Below, piece by piece: positions 9,778 through 19,061 of a stretch of DNA of 64,000 nt. The first letter of the stretch is position 1, and the number at the start of each line of letters is the position of its first letter. The notes below the pieces were generated by a model. The model was not told the origin of the DNA and did no database searches. It saw nothing but the letters and a program-made list of their open reading frames with translations. The position numbers and the translations under genes are program-made. Location of the stretch: the NCBI RefSeq assembly GCF_002732165.1, contig NZ_MRZO01000003.1:310001-374000 (forward strand), read 5' to 3'. The DNA comes from Staphylococcus xylosus (GTDB taxonomy: Bacteria; Bacillota; Bacilli; Staphylococcales; Staphylococcaceae).

Positions 9778-9906
9778 TTAAGCATAAATTGGCAGTAGTT
9801 TAAAGCCCTGCTGATATGCTAATTGTATTATGCATTTTTACGTAGTGTGTGATTATTAACATATAAAAATTAGTTAAATAAAATTACTCAAGATATGTTA
9901 GAAAGA

Positions 9907-10983
9907 TTACCAAATAATTTCTTCTACAACGTCATCATTTAGAGATTTAACAATTTCAGTCACAAGTGCAACTGAATTCTTGTAATCATCTGTGTGTAGT
10001 ACCGACACATTTGAATGCATATAACGTAATGCGACACCGATAGAAACAGTTGGTATGCCTTCATTCGCAACATGTATACTACCAGCATCAGTACCGCCAC
10101 CAGCTGTAGTATCTAATTGAATAGAAATGTTGTGTTTCTTAGCTACCTCTTTAATATGTTTGGTAAAGCCAACATGGCCGATATTAGAAGCATCCATAAT
10201 AATGACAACAGGTCCATTACCAATAGCTGTATCACTCACTTGTCCAGACATTCCTGGTGTGTCATATGCAATTGCAACGTCAACAGCGATAGCTAAGTCG
10301 GGTTTGATTTTATTAGCAGCAACTTTAGCACCACGTAGGCCAACTTCTTCTTGAACATTTGCACCAGCGACTAAATTGACATCGATGGTTTCATTTTTTA
10401 ATTGTTGTAACACATCAACAGCAAGTGCACATCCATAGCGATTATCAAATGCTTTTGCAGTTAAATATTTGTTGTTAGCTAATGTTTCAAATTCACTATA
10501 TGGCGTAATCATATTTCCAATTTCAATACCGAATTGCTCGGCTTCTTTTTTACTTTTAACACCAATATCTATAAACATTTCTTTCATATCAATCGTTTTT
10601 TTACGTTCTTCAGGTGATAGTACGTGCGGTGGTTTAGAACCGATAATGCCTCTGATTTTCTTACCTTTGTCTGTTGTGACAGTAACTTTTTGTGACAACA
10701 TGACTTGATTCCACCAACCTCCAATTGGAGTGAATTTTAAAAATCCATCATTATCAATTTTAGTAACGATGAAACCAATCTCGTCTAAATGCCCAGCAAC
10801 CATCAATGTCTTGTTACCATTTGTTGCGGATTTTTTACCAAAAATTCCTCCAAGATTGTCTTCTACGATTTCGTCACTTACTGGTGCCAAATAATCATGC
10901 ATTAAAGCCTTCACTTTCATTTCATGACCTGCGATGCCGTCGACATCAGTTAAAGTTTTTAATAGTTGTACTGATTGATTCAT
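9907..10983 (-). CDS. M42 family metallopeptidase (glutamyl/leucyl aminopeptidase-like)
   Basis: A cytoplasmic co-catalytic zinc aminopeptidase, 358 residues, the usual M42 length. Metal and catalytic motifs are present in order: AGHLDEIGF (first His/Asp), the bridging Asp in KAFDNRYGCAL, the general base in QEEVGLRGA, DVAIAYD, and the last His in LRYMHSNVSV. The start has GGGAGGG upstream. It is alone on its strand and divergent from a DsbA-like gene. Related Bacillus proteins are named YsdC/YtoP and are general aminopeptidases; endoglucanase annotations for this family are a historical error. Substrate range is not visible. Confidence 0.92.
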   Translation of the reverse strand: MNQSVQLLKTLTDVDGIAGHEMKVKALMHDYLAPVSDEIVEDNLGGIFGKKSATNGNKTLMVAGHLDEIGFIVTKIDNDGFLKFTPIGGWWNQVMLSQKVTVTTDKGKKIRGIIGSKPPHVLSPEERKKTIDMKEMFIDIGVKSKKEAEQFGIEIGNMITPYSEFETLANNKYLTAKAFDNRYGCALAVDVLQQLKNETIDVNLVAGANVQEEVGLRGAKVAANKIKPDLAIAVDVAIAYDTPGMSGQVSDTAIGNGPVVIIMDASNIGHVGFTKHIKEVAKKHNISIQLDTTAGGGTDAGSIHVANEGIPTVSIGVALRYMHSNVSVLHTDDYKNSVALVTEIVKSLNDDVVEEIIW

Positions 10984-11182
10984 ATTAACCCTCCCAAGTT
11001 TGATTTATAGACATATTTTACCATTTTAAGATTAATAGCATATAGTCATTTGATTTAAATGGAAATTGATAAGAACTGTATAAATATAAAAATAAATCAT
11101 ACTAATTCACTAAGACTAAAAGTGTGCAATAAACAAACAATCGTGTTTCAATAAATACATTAGATAAAGTGGAGGGGTTAAA

Positions 11183-11701
11183 ATGACAAAAGTTAATTAT
11201 CTTACATTGGGTTCAAATGAAGCACCAATTCAAGTCGAATCTTTTATTAATTTTGCATGTCCATATTGTAAGAACTATTTTAGAGCTGCAGACAAGGCAC
11301 TTAAACCATTTATTGATGCAGGTAAAGTGCAACATGTGATTAAACATTTTGATAAAACTAAGCAAGCCTTACTAAAAGGAACAGTTGCTAATATACATTT
11401 AGATTATCAAAAAGTTAATGAAACGATAGAAGTTATACGCGACTTATACGATACGCAAGATGAATGGAAAAAGAGTTTTACTGCAATTGAAGAAAAAATG
11501 ACTCAAACATTTAACTTAACACCTAACAAAGAAGCGGACGAACGTTCATTAGCAATTAATGAAGAAACATTTAAACGTGGTATTAAAGGTATTCCAACAG
11601 TATTTATTAATGAAGTTCAACTTGAGTTCAATCCATTAAAAGATGAACAGAATGAAATAGAAACATTAATTACTGACAAAATAAATCAACTAAACAGTTA
11701 A
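11183..11701 (+). CDS. DsbA-family thioredoxin-fold protein
   Basis: A 172-residue thioredoxin-fold protein with a CPYC active site (about residues 26-29) in SFINFACPYCKNYF and the cis-proline segment KGIPTVFINE near 140. There is no signal peptide, so it should be cytoplasmic, unlike the DsbA lipoprotein at 54133. DsbA/FrnE-like folds in this position act as disulfide oxidoreductases. A strong ribosome site GGAGGGG precedes the ATG. It is convergent with the glutamate-synthase-like gene and shares its bidirectional terminator. Confidence 0.85.
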   Translation: MTKVNYLTLGSNEAPIQVESFINFACPYCKNYFRAADKALKPFIDAGKVQHVIKHFDKTKQALLKGTVANIHLDYQKVNETIEVIRDLYDTQDEWKKSFTAIEEKMTQTFNLTPNKEADERSLAINEETFKRGIKGIPTVFINEVQLEFNPLKDEQNEIETLITDKINQLNS

Positions 11702-11705
11702 AAAT

Positions 11706-11750
11706 AAAAACACTATGACAGCAATTAGAAAAGCTTGTCATAGTGTTTTT
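11706..11750. terminator. Bidirectional terminator
   Basis: A 15-bp stem, AAAAACACTATGACA (11706-11720) with 11736-11750, T-rich on both outer sides. It serves the DsbA-like gene (plus) and the glutamate-synthase-like gene (minus). Confidence 0.85.
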
Positions 11751-11756
11751 TAATTT

Positions 11757-13340
11757 TTATTCATGCTCAATTAGTTTTAATTTATAGTCTTGGATAGATT
11801 GAATACTGCCATCTTTATTTTTGATAATAATATGATCTTTAGTAATTTGTGTCGGTGATTCAACACCAACCGCAGCTGCAATATTAAATAAACCTTCATG
11901 CAAACTTGTTACAAAGTTAGTCACACGGTATTTTTTCTCATCAATAATTAGGCCTTTTTCTCTTTTGGGGTCTGTTGTGGCAACGCCTACAGGGCAAGTG
12001 TTCATGTGACATTGTTGACTCATAATACAACCTACGCTAATCATCATGCCACGAGCTATGTTGATTAAATCGGCACCTAAACCAAGCGCAATTGCAATCT
12101 TATCGGGTGTGATTAGCTTGCCTGAAGCGAATATTTTAATGCGATCTCGAATGCCGTACTTTTCTAGTAAAGAAGTGAGTATAGGTAGTGCTGTAAAAAG
12201 GGGTAAACCTACACCATCTTCTAATTCTTGGAAAGTTGCGCCAGTTCCGCCTTCACCACCATCTATGGTTATAAAGTTTGGGTATTGTTGTGTATCAACC
12301 ATTGTTCGTACTAACTCTTCTATCTCTGAGACCTTACTAATTACAATTTTAAAACCAACAGGTTTTTGACCAAGTTCCTGTAATTGATGTACCCAAGAAA
12401 GTAATGCAACGGGATTATCGATTTGATCAAAACGATTAGGTGAATTTATCGTCTTCCATGGTTCAACTTTACGAATTTCTGCAATTTCTTCAGTGACTTT
12501 ATTACCTTGCATATGACCGCCTCTTGTTTTAGCACCTTGAGCTAATTTGATTTCAAAAGCTTTAACTCGTGGATGCTGTGATAAATCTCTAAAGGCGTCT
12601 GTATCAAAATTGCCTTCTTTATCACGGACTCCGAATAGACCTGGTCCAATTTGGAAAATAATATCTACGTCACCAGAAAGATGGTGTTTTGATAGTCCAC
12701 CTTCCCCAGTATTCATCCAAGTGCCAGCTTGTCCTAAACCTTTGGAAAGGGCAGTGATTGCATGACTACCTAGCGCACCATAACTCATACCAGATTGGCC
12801 AACCAAACGTTTTAATTTGAAAGGTTGTTCAAGATCTGGTCCGAGAATAATTTGATTATCATCTGATAAATAATAAGGGTCAATTTCTGTTTTAATTCTA
12901 TGCTCATCACGATCAAATAGACGTTCATTGTCTATCTGATAAATAAAAGAAGATATCATAGGTGATTGGTCAATGTGTAATTCTGATGATTGTAATGGAA
13001 ACATAGTGTTTTGAATATAAAAGCCATCTTCATAATCGCGTTGAGTACCGAAACTTGTCATTCTAGAATTGTATTTGCCTGCTAAAACGATATTAGTGAA
13101 ATTATTTCTAGAAAAAGGTTTACCCTTAGTATCTGGCAAAAAAAGATATTGGCGTAATTCCGGGCCTATTTTCTCACCAAAATAACGTATTCTAGCTAAC
13201 AAAGGATAATTACGTAATACGCTATGTTGTTTTTGACGCTTATCTTTAAATAGTAATAGTGCTCCTATAATAAGCCCACTTATTAGAAATAAAACAATGA
13301 TTATATTAACAATAAACTGTAGTACGGTTAATATTGTCAT
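11757..13340 (-). CDS. FMN-binding glutamate-synthase-like membrane-anchored protein
   Basis: A 527-residue protein of the YerD/archaeal GltS-like group. The bulk is the TIM-barrel FMN domain of glutamate synthase large subunits, with TIDGGEGGTGATF, KIFASGKLITPDKIAIALGLGAD and the iron-sulfur cysteines in GCIMSQQCHMNTCPVGVAT. One membrane segment occupies the first 30 residues. There is no glutaminase domain, so it is not a full glutamate synthase; the reaction is unknown. I start it at 13340 because a G-rich ribosome site lies 7 bases upstream; the extension to 13355 would overlap that site. Confidence 0.85.
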   Translation of the reverse strand: MTILTVLQFIVNIIIVLFLISGLIIGALLLFKDKRQKQHSVLRNYPLLARIRYFGEKIGPELRQYLFLPDTKGKPFSRNNFTNIVLAGKYNSRMTSFGTQRDYEDGFYIQNTMFPLQSSELHIDQSPMISSFIYQIDNERLFDRDEHRIKTEIDPYYLSDDNQIILGPDLEQPFKLKRLVGQSGMSYGALGSHAITALSKGLGQAGTWMNTGEGGLSKHHLSGDVDIIFQIGPGLFGVRDKEGNFDTDAFRDLSQHPRVKAFEIKLAQGAKTRGGHMQGNKVTEEIAEIRKVEPWKTINSPNRFDQIDNPVALLSWVHQLQELGQKPVGFKIVISKVSEIEELVRTMVDTQQYPNFITIDGGEGGTGATFQELEDGVGLPLFTALPILTSLLEKYGIRDRIKIFASGKLITPDKIAIALGLGADLINIARGMMISVGCIMSQQCHMNTCPVGVATTDPKREKGLIIDEKKYRVTNFVTSLHEGLFNIAAAVGVESPTQITKDHIIIKNKDGSIQSIQDYKLKLIEHE

Positions 13341-13531
13341 AAAGCATCCCCCCATTTAACTATATGTTACAACAAAATGATCATTTTACAATAAAATAAC
13401 CGGATAAAGAAAAAGTCACTTAATATTAAAGTTATAAAAAATGAAATAACACTAAAAATTTTATAAAACATATATAAGTAATTTGAATCATGATATATTT
13501 ATAATATATAAATATGAAGGAAGGTGCCTTG

Positions 13532-14308
13532 ATGGATAACAAATCAACGTTAAAAAGAACGGAACCAATACAAGAAAAAAACAAATGGCAGAATAAGCAT
13601 ATAGTGAAAAGAGATTTCTGGCTTATTCCTTTTTATATACTATTCAATCAAGTTGTACCTTTAATTGTCTTAGCTGTAATATTTGAATTTTCATTTTTAC
13701 TTAATAATAAAAATGAAGTAGCAGGCAATGATTACATAATTATAGGTAGCGTAATCTCCGAAATTATTATTTTGCTAAGTTTTTATTTAATACATAAGAA
13801 GCATCGATTAATACCGATAGCGATAGAGCGTTTTATGAGAGTCCAAAAATATTTATTAATAATTTTGGTGACTTATATTGTTTCACTATTATTAATTACT
13901 GGATATGAATGGATGACAGATTTTTTGCCTGAATCTCTTCAATATGGAGAAACTCAAAATCAAATGTTACTAGAAGAATTGTTTAATAATAATTGGATGC
14001 TACCATTGTTGTTTATAGACATCGTTATTTTAACGCCTTTTATTGAAGAATTATTATTTAGACACTTAATTATTCATGAATTAGGTAAAAAAATAACCTA
14101 TGGTTTTGCTACAGTTCTGTCTGTAATCCTTTTCGCGAGTGTACATGTTATGGGTGCCACGTCACCTTTCGAAATAGGGAGTTATATAATAATTGGTGCC
14201 AGTCTAGCCTTTGTTTATCTAAAAAGTGGCATGAATTTAGCTGTTTCTATCACACTGCATAGTTTAAATAATTTTATATCATTTATAGCTATTGTTATCT
14301 TAAAATAA
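13532..14308 (+). CDS. CPBP family intramembrane metalloprotease
   Basis: A membrane protein of 258 residues with about seven hydrophobic segments. The CPBP (Rce1-like/Abi) motifs are visible: TPFIEELLFRHLI (EExxxR) about residue 170, FASVHV, and HSLNN near the C-terminus. Members cleave or mature prenylated and peptide substrates and confer bacteriocin immunity in lactobacilli; the role in staphylococci is related to MroQ-type proteins in some species, which I cannot establish here. The start at 13532 is preferred because GGAAGG lies 7 bases upstream and is inside the longer frame. Confidence 0.85.
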   Translation: MDNKSTLKRTEPIQEKNKWQNKHIVKRDFWLIPFYILFNQVVPLIVLAVIFEFSFLLNNKNEVAGNDYIIIGSVISEIIILLSFYLIHKKHRLIPIAIERFMRVQKYLLIILVTYIVSLLLITGYEWMTDFLPESLQYGETQNQMLLEELFNNNWMLPLLFIDIVILTPFIEELLFRHLIIHELGKKITYGFATVLSVILFASVHVMGATSPFEIGSYIIIGASLAFVYLKSGMNLAVSITLHSLNNFISFIAIVILK

Positions 14309-14412
14309 TTTTTAATAATGAGTTGTTAACTTATATTTTTGTAGAAACTGGTTATTTCTATCATTTATTAGGGAATAATGGTGAGTAAAGCAAATATTAG
14401 GGAGGCCTTAGC

Positions 14413-15063
14413 ATGTTAGAACTGAAAAATGTTTCATATCATGTTGATAACCGTGACATCATCAACAATATTTCTTTGAAAATTGAACAAGGAGACACTA
14501 TTGCGATTGTAGGTCCTTCAGGAAGTGGGAAAAGTACACTAATGCGTTTGATTAATAATTTAATTAGTCCTACAGAAGGTGAACTTTATTTGAACGGTGA
14601 GCCTTACGATCAGATTGATCCAGAAACATTGCGTATGAAAATTAGTTATCTATTACAAGAAAGTGACTTGTTTGATAGAACTATAGGAGAGAATTTAGCT
14701 TTTCCAGCAGAAGCGCGCAATGATAAATTTGATCGCAAAAGAGCAAAATATTTATTGAAGTCTGTAGGTTTGGGTCATTACAATTTTAATACAAGGGTTA
14801 ATCATTTATCCGGTGGTGAAAGACAGAGAATAACTATAGCAAGACAGTTAATGTACAAACCACAGATACTATTACTAGATGAGGCGACTAGTGCACTAGA
14901 TGAGCAAAATAGTGAAAAAATTGAAAAACTAATTTTTCAAATGGCTAAAGAAGGAGTCTCTATTTTATGGATTACTCATAGTAATGAACAAAGTATTAGG
15001 CACTTTAAAAAAAGAATTAGAATTGTTAAAGGTCGAATTGCACAGGAGGATGATTTATCATGA
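14413..15063 (+). CDS. ABC transporter ATP-binding protein (FetA/YbbL type)
   Basis: A 216-residue single ABC domain with Walker A GPSGSGKST (about 35-43), Q-loop LLQES, signature LSGGERQRI, Walker B QILLLDEATSAL and the H-loop histidine in WITHS. The TGA stop overlaps the start of the permease gene by four bases, which marks a two-gene transporter. Homologues in E. coli (FetAB, formerly YbbLM) are linked to iron export and oxidative stress tolerance. The ribosome site TAGGGAGG precedes the ATG. Confidence 0.88.
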   Translation: MLELKNVSYHVDNRDIINNISLKIEQGDTIAIVGPSGSGKSTLMRLINNLISPTEGELYLNGEPYDQIDPETLRMKISYLLQESDLFDRTIGENLAFPAEARNDKFDRKRAKYLLKSVGLGHYNFNTRVNHLSGGERQRITIARQLMYKPQILLLDEATSALDEQNSEKIEKLIFQMAKEGVSILWITHSNEQSIRHFKKRIRIVKGRIAQEDDLS

Positions 15064-15833
15064 GTACAACTGCGTTAGCATTAACCGGTCTTCTGTTGCT
15101 ATTTCCTATTATCGTCTCTTATAAAGAAAAATTACATATAATTAAAGATTTATTAGTTGCTACATTACGTGCAGTGGTACAACTGGTCATATTGGGTTAT
15201 CTCTTACATTTTATTTTTGGTGTTAATCAAAAGTGGCTACTGCTTATATTTGTATTGATAATCATTATAAACGCTTCTTGGAATACAATAAGTAGGGCTT
15301 CACCAGTTATGCATCATGTGTTTTGGATTTCATTTATGTCCATATTCGTTGGTGTTGCCTTGCCATTAGTTGGTGTTATCTTAACTGGTGCGATACAGTT
15401 TAAACCGAATGAAGTTATACCGATAGCAGGTATGTTAGGAAGTAATGGTCTGATAGCCATCAATTTAGCCTATCAAAATTTAGATAAAGAATTTGTGAAA
15501 GAAATGAGTCAAATAGAAGCTAAATTAGCTTTAGGCGCGACCCCTAAGTTATCCTCTAAGGCAACTATTAGAAACAGCATTAAAACTGCAATTGTACCTA
15601 CGATTGATTCTGTAAAAACATATGGTATTGTCTCTATACCTGGTATGATGACCGGTTTGATACTAGGTGGCGTTGCACCATTAGAAGCAGTGAAGTTTCA
15701 GTTAATGGTTGTATTTATCCATACAACTGCGACGATTATGTCCGCTTTAATTGCGACTTACCTAAGCTATAAACAATTCTTTAATCACCGAGATCAACTG
15801 ATCGGACGCCACATGCATACGAAAGAAAGATAA
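15060..15833 (+). CDS. ABC transporter permease (FetB/UPF0014 type)
   Basis: A 257-residue permease of the UPF0014 family with about seven membrane segments. The conserved block MLGSNGLIAINLAYQNL and KTYGIVSIPGMMTGLILGG are family marks. It is translationally coupled (ATGA) to the upstream ATPase and followed by a good terminator, so the pair is complete. Iron efflux is inferred from the E. coli FetAB pair only; no substrate evidence is visible in the sequence. Confidence 0.86.
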   Translation: MSTTALALTGLLLLFPIIVSYKEKLHIIKDLLVATLRAVVQLVILGYLLHFIFGVNQKWLLLIFVLIIIINASWNTISRASPVMHHVFWISFMSIFVGVALPLVGVILTGAIQFKPNEVIPIAGMLGSNGLIAINLAYQNLDKEFVKEMSQIEAKLALGATPKLSSKATIRNSIKTAIVPTIDSVKTYGIVSIPGMMTGLILGGVAPLEAVKFQLMVVFIHTTATIMSALIATYLSYKQFFNHRDQLIGRHMHTKER

Positions 15834-15863
15834 TGGTTACTTATCATATTTATAAATTAGGCG

Positions 15864-15905
15864 AAATACCAACAAAGTTACGTGTTTTGTTGGTATTTTT
15901 TGCGT
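15864..15905 (+). terminator. Terminator of the FetAB-type pair
   Basis: A 13-bp stem AAATACCAACAAA (15864-15876) with 15886-15898, followed by a T-rich tail. Confidence 0.88.
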
Positions 15906-16072
15906 TTTTTTGAACTTCTAAATTTTAACGATACAAAGACGAATTGTTATTTTAATACCTGACGATATATAGGTAACCATTGTTATTTTAAAATATTCAA
16001 ACGTGTTGACGAATGGTTTATAATATAGTGGTTATGTAAAAATAAAAATTTATTAAAGGGAGGAGTGAATTT

Positions 16073-17251
16073 ATGTCAGTGATGAGAATCGCAACATTCA
16101 TTTTAAGTATATTTATAGTAGGTATGGTTGAAATGATGGTTGCTGGGATTATGAATTTAATGAGCAATGATTTGCATGTATCAGAAGCGATAGTGGGTCA
16201 GTTAGTGACTCTATATGCGATCACATTTGCTATAGCCGGTCCAATCTTAGTAAAATTAACTAATCGCTTTTCACCGAGGCCAGTCTTATTATGGGCGTTA
16301 ACAATTTTTATTATAGGGAATGTAATTATTGCTATGGCGCCTAATTTTTCAATCTTAGTGTTTGGACGTATTTTATCATCTGCTGCGGCAGCGTTAATCG
16401 TGGTGAAAATCTTAGCATTAACTGCTTTATTAACAGCTCCACAGCACCGTGGAAAAATGATTGGGATTGTTTATTCAGGGTTTAGTGGTGCTAATGTATT
16501 TGGTGTGCCTATTGGGACAATTATAGGTGACTTAGTAGGATGGAGATATACATTCTTATTTATCGTCGTAGTCAGTGTGCTAGTTGGTATACTAATGTAC
16601 TTTTATGTACCACAGCCACAATTTGAAATGCCAAAAGCAGGTACAGAAACAACGCAACGTACAAGTAGTTATTCTAAAATATTGAGACCGGCAGAAATTG
16701 TAAAATATTTGAGTATAACGTTTTTACTACTCGTTGCCAATTCAGTGACGTTTATTTATATTAATCCATTGATGCTGAAAAGTGGCCATGATTTATCCTT
16801 TGTGTCTATCGCATTGTTGATTAATGGTGTAGCAGGTGTAATAGGGACATCAATGGGTGGATTCTTATCTGATAAACTCACAAGTAAACGTTGGTTAACG
16901 ATTGCGACAACCATTTTTATCGTTATGATGTTAATCTTAAATGTTTTCTTACCAGGTACAGGCCTATTATTGATGGTTATCTTTATTTGGAATATCATGC
17001 AGTGGAGTACAAATCCAGCTGTACAAAGTGGTGTCATTGAACATGTAGAAGGTGATACGAGCCAAGTCATGAGTTGGAATATGTCTAGCTTAAATGCAGG
17101 TATTGGTATAGGTGGTATAGTAGGGGGCTTAGTCGTTTCAAAAGTAGATGTTTTTGCAACAACTTACTTTAGTGCGGCGATTGCGTTATTAGCCTTTATA
17201 TTAATCATTAGTTTGAAAAATGTCGCGAAATTTAACAAAGCTCAGGTTTAA
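16073..17251 (+). CDS. MFS transporter (12-segment, DHA1/AraJ-like)
   Basis: A 392-residue major facilitator with twelve apparent membrane segments. The N-terminal half contains RFSPRPVLL between segments 2 and 3 (the motif A position) and GRILSSAAAALIVVK. Homologues act as purine-nucleoside, sugar or drug exporters (NepI, PbuE, AraJ); the substrate is unassigned. GGGAGGAG precedes the ATG. The gene stands alone and ends at a bidirectional terminator shared with the CitMHS gene. Confidence 0.85.
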   Translation: MSVMRIATFILSIFIVGMVEMMVAGIMNLMSNDLHVSEAIVGQLVTLYAITFAIAGPILVKLTNRFSPRPVLLWALTIFIIGNVIIAMAPNFSILVFGRILSSAAAALIVVKILALTALLTAPQHRGKMIGIVYSGFSGANVFGVPIGTIIGDLVGWRYTFLFIVVVSVLVGILMYFYVPQPQFEMPKAGTETTQRTSSYSKILRPAEIVKYLSITFLLLVANSVTFIYINPLMLKSGHDLSFVSIALLINGVAGVIGTSMGGFLSDKLTSKRWLTIATTIFIVMMLILNVFLPGTGLLLMVIFIWNIMQWSTNPAVQSGVIEHVEGDTSQVMSWNMSSLNAGIGIGGIVGGLVVSKVDVFATTYFSAAIALLAFILIISLKNVAKFNKAQV

Positions 17252-17342
17252 GGATTATAAATAATAACATGTAAAAATTAACCATGTATATAACTTATGA
17301 TTAATCAAAAAATTGTTTAAATCAACTAACTTAAAGATAAAT

Positions 17343-17401
17343 AATGGGGACAACTATCCGATACTAAGCTTTACTTAATATCTTGGATAGTTGTCCCCAT
17401 T
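17343..17401. terminator. Bidirectional terminator
   Basis: A 17-bp perfect stem AATGGGGACAACTATCC (17343-17359) with 17385-17401 and a 25-base loop, between the convergent MFS and CitMHS genes. Confidence 0.82.
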
Positions 17402-17427
17402 TTAAGTTCAAATTTAAATTAGTAATT

Positions 17428-18798
17428 TTAGATTGCTACCACGCCGATCAATACAGCGATAATTAACATAATAATAGCAAATCCCCATATCCAGAAAAAG
17501 GCATATTTTATATATGTCCCCATATTTGCCTCTGCAAGGCCAATTGCTAACCATAAGGCTGGTGAGAATGGGCTGACAAAGGTTCCGATGATATTACCAA
17601 TTATCATTGCGTATGCTGTAGATATAGCAGGGACACCAAATTGACCAGCAGTCTGTTCTACAATTGGAAGCACAGCAAAATAATAAGCATCTGTACTCGT
17701 GAGTAAATCAAGTGGTACACCAAAAATACCTACAATAATATGTAAATATGGACCAACTGCATCTGGAATAATAGCTATAAAGTTTAAAGCTATTGCTTCT
17801 AGCATACCAGTTTTATTTAGTACGCCTAAAAACATTCCTGCTGCTAAAATTACAGCTGCCATCATTAACGCATTGGGCGCGTGTGCTTTCAAACGGCTCA
17901 TTTGTTCATCTACATTTGGGAAATTGATTACCAATGCGATTGCAACACCTATCATGAAAGCGAATTCTGGTGGTGCAATATTAGCTAACATCATGACGAT
18001 AATTATAATCGTTAGTAACCCATTAACCCAATTAATCCATGGTTTAGATACGGCAGTTCCACGTACGGGAAATTTTACTGCCTGATCTTTTTCGTAATTA
18101 TCCACAATTTTATGAATATCTAAATGTTGTGTGTCTCTAACTTCACCTTTATTTATAGCTTTGTTAATTCTAGCCTTCTCTCGAAGTCCTAAATAAGCTG
18201 CAAAAAACAGTACAAGTGCAAAGCCTGTTAATTGAATAGGTATAATTCCGTACCAAAGTTCATTGACATTTTTGACATTTAACACTGAAGCAGTACGTGC
18301 CATAGGACCGCCCCAAGGTACCATGTTCATAATAGCAGCACTTAGTGCTAATAATAGTAGTAATAAATACCGATTCATATTCAACGCTTTATAAAGTGGT
18401 AATAATGCCGGGATAGATAATAAAAAAGTTGTTGCTCCAGCACCATCAAGTTGTGCGAAGATACCTATTAAAGCAGTAACGATACAAACTACTATGACGT
18501 TACCTCTAGTAAGTAGGATTAATCTTTTTACAAGCGGTTTAAATAAACCACTATCACTCATTATACCAAAGAATATAATAGCGAAAATAAACATAATAAC
18601 AACATTTATAACTTGATCTAATCCACTATTGAAAAATTTTACTAAATCCCCAACATTGTATCCTAAAAGTAATGCGCCAATACTCGGTATTAAAATCATA
18701 CCAACTACAGGACTAATACGTTGCGCAATTAATAAGCCTACAATAGAAATGATAATCACTAGGCCTACAATTGTTAACCAAATACTCTCTTGTTGCAT
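17428..18798 (-). CDS. CitMHS-family citrate/organic acid:cation symporter
   Basis: A 456-residue ion-transporter-superfamily protein with about 12 membrane segments, resembling CitM/CitN, which take up citrate bound to Mg2+ or Ca2+. Family features include the N-terminal ISPVVGMILIPSIGALLLGY and GVPLDLLTSTDAYYFAVLPIVEQ, and the late SPFSPALWLAIGLA segment. GGGGAGGGG precedes the ATG. A cre-like site (18819-18833) just upstream fits carbon catabolite repression of citrate use. No citrate lyase or CitST two-component genes lie nearby, so the exact acid transported remains open. Confidence 0.86.
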   Translation of the reverse strand: MQQESIWLTIVGLVIIISIVGLLIAQRISPVVGMILIPSIGALLLGYNVGDLVKFFNSGLDQVINVVIMFIFAIIFFGIMSDSGLFKPLVKRLILLTRGNVIVVCIVTALIGIFAQLDGAGATTFLLSIPALLPLYKALNMNRYLLLLLLALSAAIMNMVPWGGPMARTASVLNVKNVNELWYGIIPIQLTGFALVLFFAAYLGLREKARINKAINKGEVRDTQHLDIHKIVDNYEKDQAVKFPVRGTAVSKPWINWVNGLLTIIIIVMMLANIAPPEFAFMIGVAIALVINFPNVDEQMSRLKAHAPNALMMAAVILAAGMFLGVLNKTGMLEAIALNFIAIIPDAVGPYLHIIVGIFGVPLDLLTSTDAYYFAVLPIVEQTAGQFGVPAISTAYAMIIGNIIGTFVSPFSPALWLAIGLAEANMGTYIKYAFFWIWGFAIIMLIIAVLIGVVAI

Positions 18799-18818
18799 AG
18801 TACTTCCCCTCCCCTAAT

Positions 18819-18833
18819 TTAAAGCGCTTACAA
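18819..18833 (-). promoter_or_regulatory. cre-like site upstream of the CitMHS gene
   Basis: On the minus strand TTGTAAGCGCTTTAA matches the CcpA consensus WTGNAANCGNWNNCW at all fixed positions but one. It lies about 20 bases upstream of the start codon, downstream of a TATAAT hexamer, where CcpA binding would block transcription. Confidence 0.6.
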
Positions 18834-18999
18834 AAAACGAAACATCATTTGATTAATTTGTAATGATTATAGATAATTGTAACAAAATTGAATATTGTTA
18901 AGTGATTATTGTTGTATTATTTCATATTAATTTGCTTATATTAAATAATAAGTAAAACAAATACAGGAGATAAAGGTATATTTTTTAAATGTACAATAT

Positions 19000-19045
19000 A
19001 AAAAAGGAAGCAGATTGAAATTATATAATTTCTAATCTGCTTCCT
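19000..19045 (-). terminator. Terminator of the APC permease gene
   Basis: A 12-bp stem AGGAAGCAGATT (19005-19016) with 19034-19045; on the minus strand a TTTTTA tail follows. Confidence 0.85.
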
Positions 19046-19061
19046 ATCAAAGATAATTTTG

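Larger units (their letters stand above)
9239..9906. other. Gene-free island with IS remnant and structured repeat
   Basis: About 670 bases with no intact gene between the SDR and the M42 peptidase. It contains a hairpin (9255-9291), the decayed 3' end of an IS1182-type transposase (9348-9605), a structured GC-richer repeat (9648-9747) and an 18-bp direct repeat whose copies lie at 9276-9293 and 9760-9777. Confidence 0.75.
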